Shown here in pieces: positions 50,889 through 60,389 of a DNA stretch of 64,000 nt. The translations under genes were made by a program, and so were the position numbers. The stretch's first letter is position 1. Every line of letters begins with the position of its first letter. The DNA lies in the NCBI GenBank assembly GCA_963725275.1, contig CAVRXS010000003.1, positions 124,001 through 188,000 of the forward strand. Reading direction: 5' to 3'. The DNA is from Bog-756 sp963725275. Lineage in GTDB: Bacteria; Actinomycetota; Acidimicrobiia; Acidimicrobiales; RAAP-2. Under the pieces are notes generated by a model, which saw only the letters and a list, made by a program, of their open reading frames with translations, had not been told where the DNA came from and did no database searches.

Positions 50889-50950
50889 CGCATTCCCTTG
50901 AGTTGACTCAGGTCGGGGCGAACACTGCCAGCGAGTGCAGAGGGGCCTGA

Positions 50951-51817
50951 TCAGCAGCGATAGATGCGCTCCGCGTTCGCCGCAAAGAGCTTCGAGCGCG
51001 ATGCATCGTCCAGGCCAGCTGTGACGGTACTGAACGCCTCGTACAGCTCATCAAAGGTGCCGTACATCGAGTCGACGGGGAAGTTGCTGGCGAACATGCA
51101 GCGGTCGACGCCAAACGCCTCGATGGCGTACTCGAGCCACGGGGCAAAGGCATCGGCACTCATGGACTCGAGCGGCATCGCCAAACCCGAGAGCTTGCAG
51201 GAGATGTTGTCGCCGAGATCGGCCAGAGCGGCGATGCCCTCCCGCCAGAGGGCCCGCTCCTCGTCCGAGCTCGAGCGGGGCCATCCGGTGTGCTCGACCA
51301 CGACGACCAGATCGTCGAAGTCTGCGAGTCCCTCGGACGCCGCCCGGAGTTGATCGGTGTGCGTCATCAACTCGAACAGCAGGTTCCGTTCCTGCAGCGC
51401 ACGAAGCACTCCGGCATCGGGAAGTGGCCCCTCGTACCGGCCCATGGGGCGGACCCCACGGAAGCGCGGTGCCGTCATCTGCCGATCGAGGAGCTCGACA
51501 GCCTCGGCCACCGTGTCCGCCGGAGGGATGCCGCCGATGATGGCGTCTGGGCCGCCCCTGGTCTTGGCGGTGGTATCGAGCTCGATGGTCTCGTCGACCG
51601 AGTGACGACCGGTCGCGGCCGCAACGTTGACGAACTTCTCGACGTTCCACCCCGACGCCTCCGAGTGATAGGTGTCGACATCGAACTGTCGGAACATCCG
51701 CGATGCGTCGGCGGTGGCCGGTGCCTGCGGGTGCGAGAGGTACGGATACCAGTCGGTCCGGGCGGGGTCCCAGATGTGCACGTGAGCATCCACGACGCGG
51801 GTGGGTCGTTCGGCCAT
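50951..51817 (-). CDS. Amidohydrolase (COG3618-type, TIM-barrel metal-dependent hydrolase)
   Basis: 288 residues. The metal-binding opening DAHVHIWDPARTDWYPYL is typical, with a later VVVEHTGWPRSS and the C-terminal CMFASNFPVDSMYGTFDEL. Members hydrolyse lactones and related compounds; here a lactone or ester product of the adjacent Baeyer-Villiger enzyme is a reasonable guess. The ATG at 51817 shares one base with the stop of the double-SDR gene, so they are co-translated. Confidence 0.88.
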   Translation of the reverse strand: MAERPTRVVDAHVHIWDPARTDWYPYLSHPQAPATADASRMFRQFDVDTYHSEASGWNVEKFVNVAAATGRHSVDETIELDTTAKTRGGPDAIIGGIPPADTVAEAVELLDRQMTAPRFRGVRPMGRYEGPLPDAGVLRALQERNLLFELMTHTDQLRAASEGLADFDDLVVVVEHTGWPRSSSDEERALWREGIAALADLGDNISCKLSGLAMPLESMSADAFAPWLEYAIEAFGVDRCMFASNFPVDSMYGTFDELYEAFSTVTAGLDDASRSKLFAANAERIYRC

Positions 51818-53472
51818 CAGACCTCCGGTCTCGATGGTTGGCCGGTGGCAGCGATGATCTCGCGCAAGGTCCCGTCGAGCCAGTCCGGGAGCGCGGGACC
51901 GCCGTAGGTCAGGCTGCCGATCGGTCGGGGGTGGCTCCGGAGCCCGATCCACCCATCGCCGACCACCAGCTCTGCGCCGGCCAGCGCGCTCGCCTCGGCG
52001 TGGCTGAACAGGTGGGCGACGAGCTCACCTGCCGGTTGGCCGGCGACCTCCTCCGGCGCCTCGACGCTCGCAGCGAAGGCCGTGACCCGCCCCTCCGTGG
52101 CACCGGCGGCAACGCGCGCATGCTGGGCCGAAGCCTGGGCGCGACTGCGACCACCCGTCGTCGTGGCGTCGATGAGCGTCGCCAGCTGAACCGGGTGGCC
52201 GGCCGTCGCGGCGTAGTCGGCGGCCGCCCGCGCCCATCCGGCATCGGTGTGGATGTGGTCGACGATGCCGCCGTGCTCGGCGAGGACCCGCCCCCACCCC
52301 TCGCCGGGGTCTGCCGTCGATCGATCACCGGCAGGAGCGACGACGACGGCGTCGATCGGGCCGATCACGTCGACCGCAGCGTTCAGCGCGTCGGCTGCGG
52401 GGCCGAAGCCGCGGGCGGGCTCGATCTGATGGCACCGGATCGAGCGGGCCTCGAGCGCGGCGATCAGCGACTTGGACATGCCGGGCCGGTCGGAGACGAC
52501 GAGACAGGACCGCGCCTGCGCCGGGGCGACCTCGGCAGGGGCCGGCTCGTCGAAGACCGATCCGAACCGCGAGTTGCTGCCGCCCGTGCTGGTCTGCCGG
52601 TTCTCGGCTTTGGCAAACGCACCGGGGATGACGACGTCGAGCAACCGGGCGAGGGAGACCACATGGTCGGTGCGCACCACTTCGATGAGACGGGGTTCGT
52701 CGATGACCGCCGCCTCGGCTCCATCGGCGAAGAGGACCTGGCCGCTGCACCAGTCCAATCCTTCACCGACGAGGTGGGCGCCGAACGGACCCAGGTCCTC
52801 GGGGCCTGCGACCGAGAGGAACGAGATCCCGCCACCGCCCGACTGGCCGGCCTTCCGGGCGCGCTCGAGGGCAGAGGCCATCATCCGGGTGGCTGCGATG
52901 GGCGACATGGCGTTGACGGTGACGCCCGACGGTGCCTGCCGACCAAGCTGCCAGGTGAGGGCGGCGACGGCCCGCTTGGCACAGCTGTACGCACCGGCAT
53001 CGGCAGCCCGCCACCCCGAACCGGAGGTGACGCCGAGGATGCGGCCGTACCCGGCGGCGGCCATGAGCGGCAGCGCCGCAGTGAGCACGTTGAGGTAGCC
53101 CTCGAGGTGCACGGCGAGCACCGCCAGCCAGTCCTCCTCGGTTCCTTGCCCGAAGTAGGTCTGGCGCGTGATCCCGGCGACGTTGATGACGGCGTCGAGC
53201 CCCCCGTGCTCGTCTGCGAGCTCGGAGAACAAGGTCCGGACCGCCTCGCCGTCGGTCACCGATGCAGCAGAGGCCCGAGCCGAACCGCCCGCCGCCACGA
53301 TGCGGTCAGCCGTGGTCTCCTCGGGCGATGGAAGCTGCGCTGACCCGTCGAGGGTCACCAGCGGGTCGAGTGTGACGACGAACCAGCCGCGACGGCCGAG
53401 CTCCTCGGCGACGCCCGCTCCGATCCCGCCCCCGCCGCCGGTCACGACGGCGACCCGCTGGCGAGCGCTCAC
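51817..53472 (-). CDS. Double short-chain dehydrogenase/reductase fusion
   Basis: 551 residues made of two SDR-like halves. The first (about 1-280) is complete: VVTGGGGGIGAGVAEELGRRG, VINVAGITRQ, GVTSGSGWRAADAGAYSCAKRAV with catalytic Ser, Tyr and Lys, and VNAMSPIAATRMM. The second (about 320-550) has an SDR-like shape (SLIAALEARSIRCHQIEP, DAVVVAP, ASAQHARVAAGATEGRVTAFA, GAELVVGDGWIGLRSHP) but lacks the glycine-rich loop and the Tyr-x3-Lys, so it is probably non-catalytic. GTG 53472 overlaps the monooxygenase stop as GTGA. Confidence 0.82.
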   Translation of the reverse strand: MSARQRVAVVTGGGGGIGAGVAEELGRRGWFVVTLDPLVTLDGSAQLPSPEETTADRIVAAGGSARASAASVTDGEAVRTLFSELADEHGGLDAVINVAGITRQTYFGQGTEEDWLAVLAVHLEGYLNVLTAALPLMAAAGYGRILGVTSGSGWRAADAGAYSCAKRAVAALTWQLGRQAPSGVTVNAMSPIAATRMMASALERARKAGQSGGGGISFLSVAGPEDLGPFGAHLVGEGLDWCSGQVLFADGAEAAVIDEPRLIEVVRTDHVVSLARLLDVVIPGAFAKAENRQTSTGGSNSRFGSVFDEPAPAEVAPAQARSCLVVSDRPGMSKSLIAALEARSIRCHQIEPARGFGPAADALNAAVDVIGPIDAVVVAPAGDRSTADPGEGWGRVLAEHGGIVDHIHTDAGWARAAADYAATAGHPVQLATLIDATTTGGRSRAQASAQHARVAAGATEGRVTAFAASVEAPEEVAGQPAGELVAHLFSHAEASALAGAELVVGDGWIGLRSHPRPIGSLTYGGPALPDWLDGTLREIIAATGQPSRPEV

Positions 53473-55295
53473 GGTGCCCCTGTGCGGACCTCGAGGTCCA
53501 AGCCTTCCAGGGTGCCGTCGTCGAGCCACTGTTCGAGCAGCTCGCGGTAGCCGAACCAGTTGCCCAACCCACCGCCGTAGCTGCCACTGCGCGGGCTCAT
53601 CGTTTCGGGGTGACCCTCGTTGTTGAGGCGCGAGGGCGTGCAGGCCGACATGATGGCGCTGGCGTCGACGTAGGAGCCGATGATCTTCTGGGTCCAGTCC
53701 TCCTCCGCCTCGGCGCTCACGTCGAAGACCTCCACCCCCTTCTGCTCGAGCAGTCCGACCGCGCGACCGATGAACTCGGCCCCGAGCACCGCCAGTTGGG
53801 TGTAGTTGACGGTCACCACCGCCTGCTGTCCCGGTGCCGGCATCACGAACATGTTGGGGAAGCCACGGCTCATCATCCCGAACAGGCTGGCCGCACCGTC
53901 GACCCACTTCTCGGCCAGGGTGACGCCGCCGCGACCGACGATGTCGTGGCCCACGCGACGGAAGATCGGGGTGAGCTCGGCTTCGAATCCGGTGCCGTAG
54001 ATGATGCAGTCGACGCCGTACTGCCTCCCGTCGACGACCACGCCCCGCTCGGTGATCCGGTCGATCCCGCCGGGGCAGTCGATGGCCGTGACGCTGGGGT
54101 TGTTGATGGCCGGGAGGTACTCGTCGTGGAAACACGGGCGCTTGCACAGGTACTGGTAGTACGGCTTCAGGATCTCTGCCGTGGCCGGGTCTGCGACCAG
54201 CTCCTCGACCCGGCGTCGGTGCGCTTCCATGATCCGGTAGTCGATGTCCTCGATGCTGCGCATGTACTCCTCACGCGTCATGCCCTCGAAGCGTGGAGCG
54301 TTTCTGGTTGCGGCGTAGTCGTGCGTCCACCCGTCGTCCACGAGGTCGACCTCGACCGGCCGACCCATGATGATCGCCTGGAAGTTGTCCATGCGGTCCC
54401 GCTGCCAGCCGGGTTCGAAGTCATGGCCGAAGTCGGGATCGGTGGGCCGGTTGCCCCGCACACCGATGGCCGACGGCGTGCGCTGGAACACGTAGAGCTG
54501 ATTCGCCGACTCGGCCAACGGCGGCACGCACTGGATGCCGCTGGCCCCGGTGCCGATGAGGGCGACGGTCTTGTCTGCCAAGCCGGTGAGGGGCTCACCA
54601 GGGCTTCCGCCGGTGTACTCGTAGTCCCAGCGGGCGGTGTGGAACGAATGTCCGGCGAAGTCCTCCATGCCCTGGATGGTGGGCAGTTTCATGAGGTTGA
54701 GGATCCCGACGGCCAGGACATACCACCGGCAGCCGACCTCGTCCCCGCGGTCGGTGTGGATCCGCCAGCGAGCCGCGTCTTCCTGCCACTCGGCCCGGGT
54801 CACCCCGGTGTGGAAGAGGGCGTCGTCCACAAGGTCGAACCGGCGTGCGATCGCGTCGAGATGGCCTCGGATCTCGTCGCCGAACGCGTAGCGATTGGTC
54901 GGGGTGTAGCCGAGCTCCTCGAGCATCGGCATGTAGATGTACGACTCGACGTCGCACATCACGCCCGGGTAGCGGTTCCAATACCAGGTGCCTCCGATCC
55001 CGCCCGCCTGGTCGATGATGCGGATCCGGTCGACGCCGGCCTCGCGGAGGCGGGCACCGGCGAGGAGCCCGGCGATCCCCCCACCCACGATCACCACGTC
55101 GACGTCGTCGGCGACCGGGTCGCGTTGGATCACCGGCGTGAAGGGATCCTCGCGGTACCGGGCGAAGTGCTCGTCGGTCTCGAGGTTACGGATATCGGCT
55201 CGGTGGGGGACCAGCCGCTTGTCGCGCTCGGCAAGGTACTTGGCGCGAACAGCCTCGGGGTCGTAGCTCCCTACCGTCGGCTCGGATCTCGGCAT
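53469..55295 (-). CDS. Flavin-containing monooxygenase, Baeyer-Villiger type
   Basis: FAD/NADPH enzyme of 608 residues that inserts oxygen next to a ketone. Two Rossmann motifs are present: VVIVGGGIAGLLAGARL (about 69-85) and VALIGTGASGIQCV (about 243-256). Between them lies the Baeyer-Villiger fingerprint F-x-G-x3-H-T-x2-W (FAGHSFHTARWD). The N-terminal extension of about 65 residues resembles that of cyclopentadecanone- or steroid-type monooxygenases. The substrate is inferred to be a cyclic or steroidal ketone because of the SDR and hydrolase that follow. Confidence 0.9.
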   Translation of the reverse strand: MPRSEPTVGSYDPEAVRAKYLAERDKRLVPHRADIRNLETDEHFARYREDPFTPVIQRDPVADDVDVVIVGGGIAGLLAGARLREAGVDRIRIIDQAGGIGGTWYWNRYPGVMCDVESYIYMPMLEELGYTPTNRYAFGDEIRGHLDAIARRFDLVDDALFHTGVTRAEWQEDAARWRIHTDRGDEVGCRWYVLAVGILNLMKLPTIQGMEDFAGHSFHTARWDYEYTGGSPGEPLTGLADKTVALIGTGASGIQCVPPLAESANQLYVFQRTPSAIGVRGNRPTDPDFGHDFEPGWQRDRMDNFQAIIMGRPVEVDLVDDGWTHDYAATRNAPRFEGMTREEYMRSIEDIDYRIMEAHRRRVEELVADPATAEILKPYYQYLCKRPCFHDEYLPAINNPSVTAIDCPGGIDRITERGVVVDGRQYGVDCIIYGTGFEAELTPIFRRVGHDIVGRGGVTLAEKWVDGAASLFGMMSRGFPNMFVMPAPGQQAVVTVNYTQLAVLGAEFIGRAVGLLEQKGVEVFDVSAEAEEDWTQKIIGSYVDASAIMSACTPSRLNNEGHPETMSPRSGSYGGGLGNWFGYRELLEQWLDDGTLEGLDLEVRTGAP

Positions 55296-55412
55296 GTGCC
55301 AATCCTAGGGCAGCACCGATTCTCTGGCTCACACGTCTGGTTCTCGAGGCGATGACGAGCGTTCCGAACGCGAACCGGGCAGCGTTGCCGCGCTCCCGGT
55401 GACAGCACCGGT

Positions 55413-56375
55413 TCACTGCGAAGGGCGTCTCCCCGACCAGAGTTCGGAGAGGCGCGGGAGGACCTCCTCGGCCAGCGCGCCGAGTTGCAGGCGGACGTCG
55501 CCGCGGCTGATCCCGGGAAGGTGGACCCGGAGATTGAGGGCGTCAGCCCCGGTCTCGAGGCGGACGGCGTGGAGCCGCTCGGCGAGCTCGGAGGGGTCGG
55601 TGGTCGTGATGGTCTGGTCTGCGGCGGCCAGCCGGTTCCCCCCGGCATAACTCTCGTAGACCGCCCGCTGCCGCGCCACCGCCCAGGCTCGCGGCTCGCC
55701 CAACCACACCCTGCGGATCACGACCTTGGCTCCGATACCGTCGGCGGAGTCGTAGGCCTCGCAGATCGAGCGCACCCGTTCGACCGTCGACATGCCCTCG
55801 ATCAGGATCCCGGCACCGCACTCGGCGGCCCGCCGTGCGGCGCCGGTCGAAACCGCCGCGCTGAGCACAGGGATCGGGAAGGTCGCACAGCGCTCCAGCG
55901 CGCGATCCCCTTGCAGGTCGCCGAGCTCCCGACCCTGCAGCATGGCGACGATCACCGCGAGCCGGGCCTTGAACAGGGGCACCGCGTCGTCGAAGGGAAC
56001 CCCCATTGCCTCGAAGTCGAGCGGGAGCGCCCCGGCGGCCACACCGAGACCGACCCGGCCCGGGTGGCGGGCATCGAGCCAGGCGATCTCCTCGGCGACC
56101 TGTGCCGTGGGCCGGAGCGACAGGAGCAGTGGGCAGGGTGCGGCCCATCCCGAGCTGTTCTCCTCGAGGACGAACGAGGCCATCTGCAACGGGTTGGGGA
56201 GATAGCCGGCGAATCCGCCGTGGTGCTCGCTGGTCATCACGCCATCGAATCCGCCGGACAGGGCGAGCGCCGCCTGGTCGCAGAGCTCGCGCACGACACC
56301 GGGCGCGTCGAGCTCGTTGTGCGGGTACAGCCGGAGCGAGGCCGAGCCGGCGGCAAACGGCGCAGCGGAGCTCAC
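55413..56375 (-). CDS. LLM-class flavin-dependent oxidoreductase
   Basis: 320-residue luciferase-like TIM barrel: GGFDGVMTSEHHGGFAGYLPNPLQ, LLSLRPTAQVAEEIAWLDARHPGRVGLGVAAGA, and PIPVLSAAVSTGAARRAAECGAGILIEGM. Its start overlaps the SDR stop by 4 bases. It might supply the oxygenation or reductive step of the same pathway as the monooxygenase, but a 117-bp gap separates the two groups. Confidence 0.87.
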   Translation of the reverse strand: MSSAAPFAAGSASLRLYPHNELDAPGVVRELCDQAALALSGGFDGVMTSEHHGGFAGYLPNPLQMASFVLEENSSGWAAPCPLLLSLRPTAQVAEEIAWLDARHPGRVGLGVAAGALPLDFEAMGVPFDDAVPLFKARLAVIVAMLQGRELGDLQGDRALERCATFPIPVLSAAVSTGAARRAAECGAGILIEGMSTVERVRSICEAYDSADGIGAKVVIRRVWLGEPRAWAVARQRAVYESYAGGNRLAAADQTITTTDPSELAERLHAVRLETGADALNLRVHLPGISRGDVRLQLGALAEEVLPRLSELWSGRRPSQ

Positions 56376-57220
56376 GGCGGATCCGTCGACGGTGCCCCGC
56401 CCGGGCGGCCGATCGCCGAAGGGCTGAACGGAGACCAGGTCCCGGTCGACACGTGATTGCCGGCGTCCACGTCGAGGAGGACCCCGGTGATCGACCCGGC
56501 CTCGTCGGAGAGGAGGAACGCGACGGCGGCCGCGACGTCGTCGGCTTCCGTCATCCGTCCGAGGAGCAGGTTGGCTCCCGCCGCACGTCCGTCATCGGAC
56601 TCCCACATCGAGCGGGTGGCTTCGGTCCGGGTGAGCCCCGGGCTCACCGCGTTGACCCGGACCCCACGCGCGCCGAGGTCGTTGGCGAGCGTCCGGGTCA
56701 GTGCGTTGAGTGCGGACTTGGCAGCCGCGTAGGCCGCCATCGACGGTGTCGTCTTCTTCGGTGAGCCACTCGAGATGTTGACGACCGAACCGCCGCCCTC
56801 AGCCAGTCCCCGCGCCATCGCCTGCTGGATGAGGGACACCGCCGGCCAGGTGTTGATGGCCACCGTGCCGAGGAAGTCCGAGCGGTCCATCGCAAGGGCC
56901 GAGCCGACGAAGGACGCAGCGCCGACGGCGTTGACGAGGAGGTCGATACGGCCGAACCGTTCGAGCGCGGTCTCGACCAGCAGGCCCGGCACGGAGTCCT
57001 CGTCTGCCGCCCCGGGGCAGGCGACCACGGCGAGCCCCTGGTCCTGCAGGGCACGTTCGGTGGCTCGCAGCCGGTCCTCGGAACGGGCATTGATGACCAC
57101 GGACGCGCCCTCGAGGGCGAGGCGGCGGGCCGAGGCGGTGCCGATGCCCGGATCGGTCGACGCACCCGTCACGATGGCGACCTTCCCTTCGAACCGTCGT
57201 CCGAATGTGCGCTCGTCCAC
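56372..57220 (-). CDS. Short-chain dehydrogenase/reductase
   Basis: 282 residues with VAIVTGASTDPGIGTASARRLA (a slightly expanded glycine loop), LLVNAVGAASFVG in place of the NNAG motif, NISSGSPKK with Ser, the catalytic Tyr-x3-Lys in MAAYAAAKSALNAL and VNAVSPGLTRTEAT. GTG 57220 is preceded by GGGGAGG; a GTG further upstream in frame (57247) is possible. Likely oxidises a hydroxyl group in the nearby catabolic cluster. Confidence 0.88.
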   Translation of the reverse strand: MDERTFGRRFEGKVAIVTGASTDPGIGTASARRLALEGASVVINARSEDRLRATERALQDQGLAVVACPGAADEDSVPGLLVETALERFGRIDLLVNAVGAASFVGSALAMDRSDFLGTVAINTWPAVSLIQQAMARGLAEGGGSVVNISSGSPKKTTPSMAAYAAAKSALNALTRTLANDLGARGVRVNAVSPGLTRTEATRSMWESDDGRAAGANLLLGRMTEADDVAAAVAFLLSDEAGSITGVLLDVDAGNHVSTGTWSPFSPSAIGRPGGAPSTDPP

Positions 57221-57367
57221 TGCCCTCCCCTGCGGCCTCTCCGTCACGGTGAACCTACTGGGGACGCGACCCGGGAGCGAGACCGGGGCCGGAGGGCACG
57301 ATGCAACGCCCGGGCAGCGGCCGGCGAACGCCTGCAACCGGCTCGACGAGCGGAAGAGGCGGAAGCG

Positions 57368-58252
57368 TCAGACGATCGGCCCGGCGTTCTCTGCGTGGAG
57401 GAGTTTGAGCGGATTGCGCATGACCCACACCGCGGTCACCCGGTCGCCGTGGATGTCGAAGGAGACCACCGTGTCGGGCGCGCCATCGACGCGGAACAGG
57501 AACCCCGGGGCACCGTTGACGACGACCGGGTCGACGGTGTACCCCGCCAGGAGCCGCTTGGAGAGGCTGAGCAGGACCCGCCCCACCCGCACCGATCCGA
57601 CGATGGGGCGGCGGGCAGCGGGCCGGTCATTCCCATCCGAGATGTAGGTCACCTCCGGGGCCAGCAGACCGACCAGGGAGGTGAGGTCCCCCGCCATCAA
57701 GGCGTCGACCATCCGCTCGACGACCGGATGGCGCCCCCCGGGGGCAATGGTCGGGTCGGCCGCCCGCAACCGGTGACGGGCGCGACTGGCGATCTGACGG
57801 CACGCCTCCGGCGAGCGCCCGACCGCTGCGGCGATCTCGGCAAACGGCACGTCGAAGACGTCGGCCAGCACGACCACCGCCCGCTCGACCGGGGCGAGTT
57901 CGTCGAGCATGGTGAGGAATGCGAGCGTGAGTGACTCGGACAGCTCGGTGATCTGCTCAGGTCCGGGCGTGGTGACCACAGGCTCGGGCAGCCACGGCCC
58001 GCGGTAGGTCTCCCTCCGCCTCGCCCTCTGCCGGACCCGGTCGATCGACAGCCGGGTGACGACGGTCGTGAGCCAGGCGGCCGGCGAGTCGATGCCGCCG
58101 ATGCCGACCTGCTGGAGCCGGGCCCAGCTCTCCTGCACGATGTCGTCGGCATCGTTGAGGCTTCCGGTCATCCGGTAGGCGAGGCCACGCAACCGCGGCC
58201 GCTGCTCCTCGAAGAGCACCGCCGCGAGCTGCGCCGAATCGCCGTCGCTCAT
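57368..58252 (-). CDS. ECF41-type RNA polymerase sigma factor with SnoaL-like tail
   Basis: 294 residues. Sigma region 2 (RGLAYRMTGSLNDADDIVQESWAR) and region 4 (VERAVVVLADVFDVPFAEIAAAVGRSPEACRQIASRARHRL) are clear. The linker carries WLPEP, and the C-terminal SnoaL-like domain ends with NPLKL, both hallmarks of ECF41, whose tail regulates the factor in place of an anti-sigma. ATG 58252 is used; GTG 58264 in the same frame overlaps the upstream TGA. It sits with a flavin oxidoreductase, a typical ECF41 neighbour. Confidence 0.93.
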   Translation of the reverse strand: MSDGDSAQLAAVLFEEQRPRLRGLAYRMTGSLNDADDIVQESWARLQQVGIGGIDSPAAWLTTVVTRLSIDRVRQRARRRETYRGPWLPEPVVTTPGPEQITELSESLTLAFLTMLDELAPVERAVVVLADVFDVPFAEIAAAVGRSPEACRQIASRARHRLRAADPTIAPGGRHPVVERMVDALMAGDLTSLVGLLAPEVTYISDGNDRPAARRPIVGSVRVGRVLLSLSKRLLAGYTVDPVVVNGAPGFLFRVDGAPDTVVSFDIHGDRVTAVWVMRNPLKLLHAENAGPIV

Positions 58253-58260
58253 GACGGGGG

Positions 58261-59493
58261 TCACCGGCACCGCGCTGCTGCCGCCAGCCCCGCGTCGTGC
58301 CCGCTCTTGAGCGCGGCGTCGGCGATGAGGCCCTCTGGACCGATCCAGTCCCCTGCCAGGAACACCCCAGTGAGACCGGACGCGTCGATGCGGGGACGCC
58401 CGGACAGGCCGCCGTGCCCGGGGTCGGGAGACCCACCGCTGACCGTCATCGAGGCCAGGAACCGGCTGGCGCAGACATCCTGCTCGTCGACGCCCGCGAG
58501 CGCGACGAGCGAGTCGAGCTCGGGGCGGTCCTCGTCCGCCGATCGGGCGCCGTACCGCAACGCGGCCACCACCGCGGCCGGCGCGGGAACCTGCGCACCG
58601 GGGGGCGACTGCACGGTCACGTACATCGGCCGGTCGGCGTCGAGGACGTAGCCGGGTGTGGGGACCCGCCTGGTGACGACGTCGAGACAGGCCGCAGTCA
58701 CCGGCTTCCCGACCGTCTCCCAGCGACGGCCGCCGAGGAGCGGCGACATCGCGTCGGGTGTCCCGGTGGCCACCACGGCCGAGCGGGCCCGTACCGTGGT
58801 CGACCCGGTCCGGAGCTCGACGCCACCGGCGACCGCGTCGATGGCGGTGACCGGGTCTCCGGTCCGCACCTCGACCAGCTCCTGCAGCCTCGTGTAGATG
58901 GCCGACCATCCCCCGTGGAGGTAGAGCACCCCACCGCGGACCGCGAGCTGCACCTGCCGCAGGGCCGCGTCGGCTGACAGCGCATGCAAATCGGACGCGT
59001 AGGTGCTGAGGCGCACCACGGCCCGGGCGATCGCATCCGCCCTCGCGCCGAGCTCCTGGCGATCCAGCCATGCCCCGATGGAGATGCCGGCGATGGTTGC
59101 CGGCCGCGTCGTCCCCATGCGGATCAGGACGCCGGTCAGCGCCACCTTCTCCCGTGCACCCAGGGCGGAGGTCCGGACGAGGGCGGACGGCCCGGTGGGC
59201 AGCGCGTGCAGCGCGCCGTCGAGGCGCACCCGGTACTGCGAGAGCGGCGGGGAGGACCCCGACGGGTCGACGCCGAGCGAGCGCAGGACGGACCGACCCG
59301 CCCCGCCCCGATAGAGGGCGTGGGCGCCCATGTTGAGTGCCGCGTCGCCGCGTCGGACCACCCGGGCCCTGCCCCCGACCTGGTGGGCCTCGAGCACGAC
59401 TGCCGAACGACCCTGGGCAACCGCGGTCGCCCCGGCCGCAAGCCCGGCCAGTCCCGCTCCGACGACAGCGATGTCCACCACGTGATCAGTCAT
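58261..59493 (-). CDS. FAD-dependent oxidoreductase (phytoene desaturase/amine oxidase-like)
   Basis: 410 residues with an N-terminal FAD fold (IAVVGAGLAGLAAGATAVAQGRSAVVLEA, then GGRARVVRRGDAALNMGAHALY) and a C-terminal GVFLAGDWIGPEGLIADAALKSGHDAG that closes the FAD site. Substrate unknown; the fold is used by carotenoid desaturases and amine oxidases. Its stop nearly abuts the sigma factor start, so it is transcribed ahead of it and is the likely ECF41 target. Confidence 0.87.
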   Translation of the reverse strand: MTDHVVDIAVVGAGLAGLAAGATAVAQGRSAVVLEAHQVGGRARVVRRGDAALNMGAHALYRGGAGRSVLRSLGVDPSGSSPPLSQYRVRLDGALHALPTGPSALVRTSALGAREKVALTGVLIRMGTTRPATIAGISIGAWLDRQELGARADAIARAVVRLSTYASDLHALSADAALRQVQLAVRGGVLYLHGGWSAIYTRLQELVEVRTGDPVTAIDAVAGGVELRTGSTTVRARSAVVATGTPDAMSPLLGGRRWETVGKPVTAACLDVVTRRVPTPGYVLDADRPMYVTVQSPPGAQVPAPAAVVAALRYGARSADEDRPELDSLVALAGVDEQDVCASRFLASMTVSGGSPDPGHGGLSGRPRIDASGLTGVFLAGDWIGPEGLIADAALKSGHDAGLAAAARCR

Positions 59494-59641
59494 GCCACCT
59501 CTGACGTCCGGGGCACCGCGAGTGTGACACGACGACCCGGCGACGACGCCATCAACCGGGACGGGCCGTCGCGGGCCGGGCCGGTTCGCCCCGCAGTCGA
59601 GCACATAGAGTGCGGAGACCGGCGCACGAGGAGCGACCACA

Positions 59642-60388
59642 ATGGGCAAGACCGTCATGATCACCGGGGCCGGGTCCGGCTTCGGCAAGGGAGCCGCACT
59701 GGCGCTGCTCGAGCGGGGCCATGGGGTCATCGCGACCACCGAGACGGACGCGCAGGCAGCCGCCCTCCGCGCCGAGGCTCCCGCGCTCACCGTCGAGAAG
59801 CTCGACATCACCGGTGACGACGTACGCAACGCCGCGCAATGGGATCTCGACGTCCTGATCGACAATGCCGGTGCCGGCCAGACCGGTCCGCTGGCCGACG
59901 TCCCCATCGACCGGGTTCGCCGGCTGTTCGACGTGAACGTCTTCGGCACCCTTGCGATCACCCAGGCGGTCCTGCCCCGGATGGTGGCCCGCGGGTCGGG
60001 CCGCGTCATCATCGTGTCGTCGATCGCCGGGGTCCTGTCGGGACCCGCCTTCGGCCCGTACTCGATGACCAAGCACGCGCTCGAGGCGATGGGCAAGGCG
60101 ATGCGGGCCGAGCTCGCCGGCCAGGGGATCGACGTGACCCTGCTCAACCCGGGACCGTACGGAACCGGGTTCAACGACCGGATGGCCGACTCGATGTGGG
60201 AGTGGTTCGACGAGCACTCGCTCAACGCACCGGCCACGCCCCTGTTCGAGTCGATGCGGCAGTTCGTGACCGAAGGCCAGGGTGACCCGGCCGAGGTCGT
60301 GGCGAAGCTCGTCGAGCTCACTGAGGCCGATCAAACCGAGGTCAACAACTTCGTCCCGCCGGAGCTCCGCGAGCTGGCCGGCGGCTGA
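59642..60388 (+). CDS. SDR family oxidoreductase
   Basis: 248 residues with MITGAGSGFGKGAALALLERGH, VLIDNAGAGQTGPL, IIVSSIAGVLSG with Ser, YSMTKHALEAMGKAM with Tyr and Lys, and TLLNPGPYGTGFNDRM. GAGGAG lies eight bases before the ATG, with a TAGAGT box about 40 bases upstream of the start. Converges with lhr, one base apart. Confidence 0.9.
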   Translation: MGKTVMITGAGSGFGKGAALALLERGHGVIATTETDAQAAALRAEAPALTVEKLDITGDDVRNAAQWDLDVLIDNAGAGQTGPLADVPIDRVRRLFDVNVFGTLAITQAVLPRMVARGSGRVIIVSSIAGVLSGPAFGPYSMTKHALEAMGKAMRAELAGQGIDVTLLNPGPYGTGFNDRMADSMWEWFDEHSLNAPATPLFESMRQFVTEGQGDPAEVVAKLVELTEADQTEVNNFVPPELRELAGG

Positions 60389-60389
60389 T

